64,000 nucleotides of DNA, from contig CM082577.2 of assembly GCA_040954595.2 (NCBI GenBank), forward strand, positions 7,874,001 through 7,938,000, written 5' to 3'. Below the pieces are notes generated by a model that was given only the letters and a program-made list of their open reading frames with translations, was not told the DNA's origin and did not search any database. A program made the translations under genes and the position numbers. Of this stretch, positions 60,116 through 64,000 are shown in pieces. Each line of letters starts with the position of its first letter. Position 1 is the first letter of the stretch. The stretch comes from Balanoglossus misakiensis (lineage: Eukaryota; Hemichordata).

Positions 60116-60551
60116 TTTTTCTCGAGTTTGTTATGACAACTGCGCAAGGCTAACCGCGCACATCTGCGGTGGCGCTGCTCGAGGTCATGGGTCGAAGGTC
60201 GTAGGTCATAGGCCATTAGTAGTCGTTGGGCCCAGTGCATGCGTCGTGAGGTACGTTTATTCGTAAATTGCGTTGAGTCTGACTCTCGCAAACTTTGTTA
60301 CAACGCAGAAATTATCACAATATATTTCCGAGGACAGGTAAGGAAATAATACACTTTTAGGGAACTCACCACACGGAATAGCTGCAGTTCAGTAGCTCGA
60401 AGTTTTGCCTGTTGGTTTTGGGGTTAGACGGCCGCACACCACCGGTAGTAACATGTACCTCTGCATTTTTACCTAAACCCAGCCCCTTAACCCTTCTCCA
60501 ATTCTATACAAGTCAGTTTTGTGACTAACAGGTCACATTTTACCCCCAGAA
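60116..60551. promoter_or_regulatory. Bidirectional promoter of C22orf23 and TRMT10B
   Basis: 436 bases separate the two start codons. At 60182-60216 five 7-base units (AGGTCAT, GGGTCGA, AGGTCGT, AGGTCAT, AGGCCAT) run in tandem, giving overlapping DR1-spaced receptor half-sites 67-101 bases upstream of the C22orf23 ATG. The sequence GCAGTTCAGTAGCT at about 60385 is shared with the TAB1/LYRM1 promoter hairpin. Confidence 0.6.
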
Positions 60552-61490
60552 ATGGAGGAGGTTCCGAGAAACTGTGAGGAAGAGCCCCCAATCCACGGTC
60601 AAGTTGAATCGACAGGCGAAAAAGAGGTGCGTGCTGCAGATTCCAGCACCATGTCCAAGAAGGCGCGCAAACGAGAATTGAAATATCAGGCGATCGTCGC
60701 GGAGAAGAAAGCGAGGAGGAAAGAAAAGAAAGAGCAAAAGAAGGCCAGGAAACGGGAGGAATGTGAGAGGAGGGCTGCAGTAGAAGGGGCCTGTGGTGGA
60801 AATGAAGACGAAACAACCAGTGGGGACGGCTCCGATACTCAGAGACACAGCAAGAAATATTCAAACAGGGAGATACGGAACAGGCTCACAGAGGCCTTGC
60901 AGAGTGGACAGAGAATCTGTGTTGATTGTGGATTTGAAAACAAAATGGACAAAAAGGAAGTTTGCAAACTGGCTCAACAGTTCGGTAGATTGTACGGCGC
61001 CAACAGACACGCAGAGAAGCCATTCCATATCTACTTCACAAACTTGCACAAAGAGGAAAACTTGTACAAAGAGTGCGTCAGAGTGAATTGTGGATTTGAA
61101 AATTACCTTATCGAAATGACTGATAAAAATCACCTTGAAAGTTTCGACATTAACGAGATCGTTTATTTGACGCCAGATTCGCCCAACATTTTAGAATCCC
61201 TGGAGCCCGAAAAAGTGTACATTATAGGTGGACTTGTGGACGAGTCGCCCCAAAAGAACGTCACCCTGAAAAACGCTGAGAAATACAGTGTGATGACTGC
61301 ACAGCTCCCCATAGATAAATATATGCAGAAAATGGAAGGGAAGTTTAATTATTCAAAGATCCTAACTATCAATCAGGTCTTTGTCATTTTGTTGACTTAC
61401 TATAACACGGGAGATTGGAGGAAAGCTCTTGTGACTGGTGTGCCACAAAGAAAAGGATACAAGTTGAGGGAAGTTGATGGTGAGAACTGA
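60552..61490 (+). CDS. TRMT10B: TRMT10B-like tRNA (guanine-9/adenine-9) methyltransferase, intronless
   Basis: A single uninterrupted 312-codon reading frame. A Lys/Arg/Glu-rich coiled N-terminus (KKARKRELKYQAIVAEKKAR) is typical of the family. The SPOUT domain follows: ICVDCGFENKM, the start of the fold; VYIIGGLVDES in the knotted SAM-binding region; TAQLPIDKYM; and LTINQVFVILLTYYNTGDW. IGGLVDES with QK after it is closer to TRMT10B than TRMT10A. The enzyme uses SAM to methylate purine 9 of tRNA. It is the only intronless gene in the window. Candidate poly(A) signals AATAAA lie at about 61637 and 61849. It shares a divergent promoter with C22orf23. Confidence 0.93.
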   Translation: MEEVPRNCEEEPPIHGQVESTGEKEVRAADSSTMSKKARKRELKYQAIVAEKKARRKEKKEQKKARKREECERRAAVEGACGGNEDETTSGDGSDTQRHSKKYSNREIRNRLTEALQSGQRICVDCGFENKMDKKEVCKLAQQFGRLYGANRHAEKPFHIYFTNLHKEENLYKECVRVNCGFENYLIEMTDKNHLESFDINEIVYLTPDSPNILESLEPEKVYIIGGLVDESPQKNVTLKNAEKYSVMTAQLPIDKYMQKMEGKFNYSKILTINQVFVILLTYYNTGDWRKALVTGVPQRKGYKLREVDGEN

Positions 61491-62072
61491 TCAGTCAGCA
61501 TACAGGGCAAGGTGGCATTTGTCGGCAGACTTATAACTTTCATAAACTTGAATGCAGCTAAGTGCTTTCTTTCAAACACTGAATTTAAATTGTTCGAATA
61601 ATCCAGTCACTCCATCCCTTCTAATCCTACCCTAACAATAAAGCAAAATTATGAGCTAATGAAATTGTTTTAATTTTCACTCAAACATCTGGAATGACAT
61701 GTTGACTCTATTTTAACGAGATCTTTTTGATTTTTTTCCATATCAATGATCACGTATTTATCTGTGTGTAGTCATGTATAGTGCCTTGAGACATCTGTAA
61801 CCACGATTTTTGCTCACAGTGTTGAACTTTTTTTAGAATGAAAATGAAATAAATACAAATAGAGCGATATACATGTATATTACAATCATGCCATAATATC
61901 ATCATCCTACCAGTAGTGCGTGTTAGGGAGAAGCTGAATGCCAGTTTAATTTATTGCATAACTTTTAATATCTCTCTAAAAGTACCATCAATACTGTGTG
62001 TGTGCAAAAAGAAGTCAAGGATAGTTTCACTTTGTCTTCTGAAGATTCGCGTCTCGAAACTTATTAGAAAGG
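61491..62072. other. Convergent 3' region, TRMT10B and sulfotransferase
   Basis: This holds two plus-strand AATAAA signals (about 61637 and 61849) and a minus-strand one (TTTATT near 61949), so the two transcripts may overlap at their ends. Nothing coding was seen. Confidence 0.5.
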
Positions 62073-63705
62073 TCAAAGGAAAATATTTGGACCATCTTTA
62101 ACAACGCTGAAAGATGTATTTGTCAGATCGGATTCGTGGAGAATTTCGACATAACCGAGCATTTTCATCGGTGCGTGACATTTGCTCTGGATGTCAAACA
62201 CCGTGCGTGCTGGCAGCTGGTGGCGCCACTGTGCCACCACCGATGTCGAGTTGCGAGTGGTGGCGAAATGTCCCTGTTTGTTCTCCTTGGTGTGTTGTCT
62301 CACCCACTCCCGCACATGCCCGGGGAGAGGGATCTCCAGGAATTGGTAGATCCTGGTCGCCATTTCCAGCGGGTTCAGCGCCATGTCCTCGTACCTGGCC
62401 AAAAAGAACTTCCCTCGCAGCCAGTGCGGCGCTTTGTAGACCGCTTTCAAGGTGTCCAGCATGTTCGTGCAGAGATCGGTGACTTCGTCCCAAGGGGTGC
62501 GTCTCCGCTTGAAATCGTAGTTCGTCTTGTTCAGATTCAGCCGCGAGTTCCAAGTACCGCGCGGGTCGCGTACGAGATGGATGATCTTCAAATTGATGGC
62601 TGGGTCGCTGGCCAGAGTACGGAGCAGCCCCAGATCGTACAGGCGTATAGTTTTGATCGCGATGTGTTCTTTAGCATGTCTCAGCTCAGACAGAGTTATA
62701 CTCTGTCCCGGTGTGCGTTTGGGAGACGTTTTACAGTACAACGTAGAAGCCATGGCCTGCCCACGCGCGCATATTCTCCCGACGGCCCTTGTATGTGCAA
62801 TGACGGCCAACGGAGAAAGGTCCCACTTCAAAAGTCGTCCAATTACTTCCACGGCTTTTCGGTCGAACACGTCATTCCCATACTTCATCCTCTGGCTCTC
62901 AAAAGTCAGGTACGTCAGCGGTTCGAAAAAGTACACGAAGTCCGGGTTCCGATTGAACAGCTCGCCGAAGAAAGACGAACCAGATCGTTTGCTGGCGACT
63001 ACCAACACGCGAAGCTTTCCAGAACGTTCGCGCGGAAAGCTGGCATCGGGCGACAGTTCTGCCTCATCACTCACGCTGATGTTGTACCTCTTAATTTTTG
63101 CAGGAGGGTGAAAGTCTAAAGTGTGCCACTCGTTTCCATTCCCTGTAATTAAAACAGATGTACATTGTGACTGGAAATAAAACCGTATAGCATAAACCTG
63201 TAAAGAACGTAAAGCGTTCAATTCCATGTCAAAACTTTCCAGGCTGTGTACTTTTGTTCCACCACAAAACAGTTTTGATCTATACTGTTCAAATCTTCAC
63301 AAAATAGGTAGGTAGGTAGGTATGCATGAATCAACTGTCTCAAAAAATAGCTAGCGTCAAAGGAACGAATTCTGCTGGCCAATTTTGGAATACGAACAGA
63401 TCGGTATGAAGTATTTTTCTCCAGAATTTAGAAAGATACATCTTCCGGTTCACAACCCGGCGATCATAAATGACTTCTCCGTTACCTTGCTGTGTAGCCC
63501 AGATTTCGACCCTTCAGATGGAATAGGTGGATAGGTTGATAAATATATTTCACTTTTTTGGGATGGGAGTTCGAGATACTAGTAACAACCGCATTTTCTT
63601 AGTTTAAACAAACGTCTTACCTTTAATTATTAAGTTTAACAAACACCAGACAACAAAGCCTGCTACAGAAAGTAATAGTATTTTTCTAGGCGTGATTCTG
63701 ACCAT
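62073..63705 (-). CDS. Carbohydrate 6-O-sulfotransferase (CHST1/3-type), Golgi type II membrane protein
   Basis: Two exons, 63705-63621 and 63142-62073, encode 384 residues; the junction completes a Gly codon. The first exon encodes a short cytosolic end and a membrane anchor (ILLLSVAGFVVWCLLNLII), the type II layout of Golgi enzymes. The PAPS-binding loop RSGSSFFGELF (about 81-91) and the 3'-phosphate site HLVRDPRG (about 217-224), with YFFEPLTYL between them, identify the Gal/GalNAc/GlcNAc 6-O-sulfotransferase family. The reaction transfers sulfate from PAPS to C6 of a sugar in keratan/chondroitin-type or mucin glycans; the exact acceptor cannot be told. NKTN and NTSF are possible N-glycosylation sites. 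The catalytic part is in one exon, as in vertebrate relatives. Confidence 0.92.
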
Positions 63706-64000
63706 CTTCAAGGCACTTCAGCAGAGGACGTGACATCGCTTGTTAGTTCTTGGAACTGGCGGCACTCCTTACACAAAGCGCATTTGCAATTGTTGACGTG
63801 CTGTCATCTAAAAACATAAACAAGGGAATAGCATGTATACAAAGTAAGTTTTGGGGAATTTTTAATGAAATACCCATGCTTAAACATTCATTGGTTGATC
63901 TACAGAATGCTATCGAACCCGACTTTATTTAATATTAAAATCAGCACGGTTACAGTACTATTGGGTCAAAAAAACGTCGAAATCAGGTCCAATAATCAAT
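63706..64000. other. 5' flank of the sulfotransferase gene
   Basis: 295 bases to the window edge. A short open frame (63750-63932) shows no recognisable motif and is probably not coding. Confidence 0.4.

Noticed and set aside
62136-63119. 327-codon plus-strand open frame
   Set aside because: Antisense to the sulfotransferase exon, which has the PAPS-binding motifs and a phase-matched membrane-anchor exon.
1-64000. CRISPR arrays, phage genes, toxin-antitoxin or other prokaryotic systems
   Set aside because: Introns, gene families and repeats are those of an animal genome; no regularly spaced repeats or operons exist.

Overview
This is animal nuclear DNA. Its genes are intron-rich, use GT-AG splicing, are separated by AT-rich non-coding sequence, and alternate strands. 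The families present (TAB1, MICAL-like, CCDC33, C22orf23, flavin monoamine oxidase, C-type lectins with a PAN/apple tail, Ly6/uPAR) fit an invertebrate bilaterian, most likely a non-vertebrate deuterostome such as a hemichordate or lancelet. The species cannot be fixed from sequence alone. Nothing prokaryotic, viral or CRISPR-like was seen, and no rRNA or tRNA was recognised.

Layout: CCDC33 (minus, 217-10265, running off the left edge); a tandem pair of secreted C-type lectins (plus, 13038-15438 and 17552-20765); TAB1 (minus, 21573-24948) head-to-head with LYRM1 (plus, 25571-26599); a monoamine oxidase with two alternative last exons (plus, 27460-33351); a GPI-type Ly6/three-finger protein (plus, 36729-38342); NUDCD3 (minus, 39000-41375) head-to-head with a large MICAL-like gene (plus, 43259-53918); C22orf23/UPF0193 (minus, 57604-60115) head-to-head with an intronless TRMT10B (plus, 60552-61490); and a carbohydrate 6-O-sulfotransferase (minus, 62073-63705). 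Exon borders were placed by reading splice sites and checking that phase carries across every junction. Ten of the eleven loci give a continuous reading frame from start to stop; for MICALL the last junctions and the stop are the least certain part. CCDC33 has one unresolved junction and is cut by the window edge.

The genes are mostly housekeeping or signalling functions and do not form one pathway. Three features stand out. The monoamine oxidase has two mutually exclusive terminal exons of identical phase: one ends in a soluble tail, the other carries a membrane anchor, and they differ at an expected active-site aromatic position. The lectin pair differs at the sugar-selecting tripeptide (QPD versus EPN). 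TAB1 keeps several PP2C-like active-site residues that the human pseudophosphatase has lost. MICALL and C22orf23 lie tail-to-tail as in human 22q13.1, where TAB1 also maps, suggesting old linkage. Several short non-autonomous DNA-transposon-like elements, hairpins and nuclear-receptor-type half-site arrangements lie in introns and promoters.
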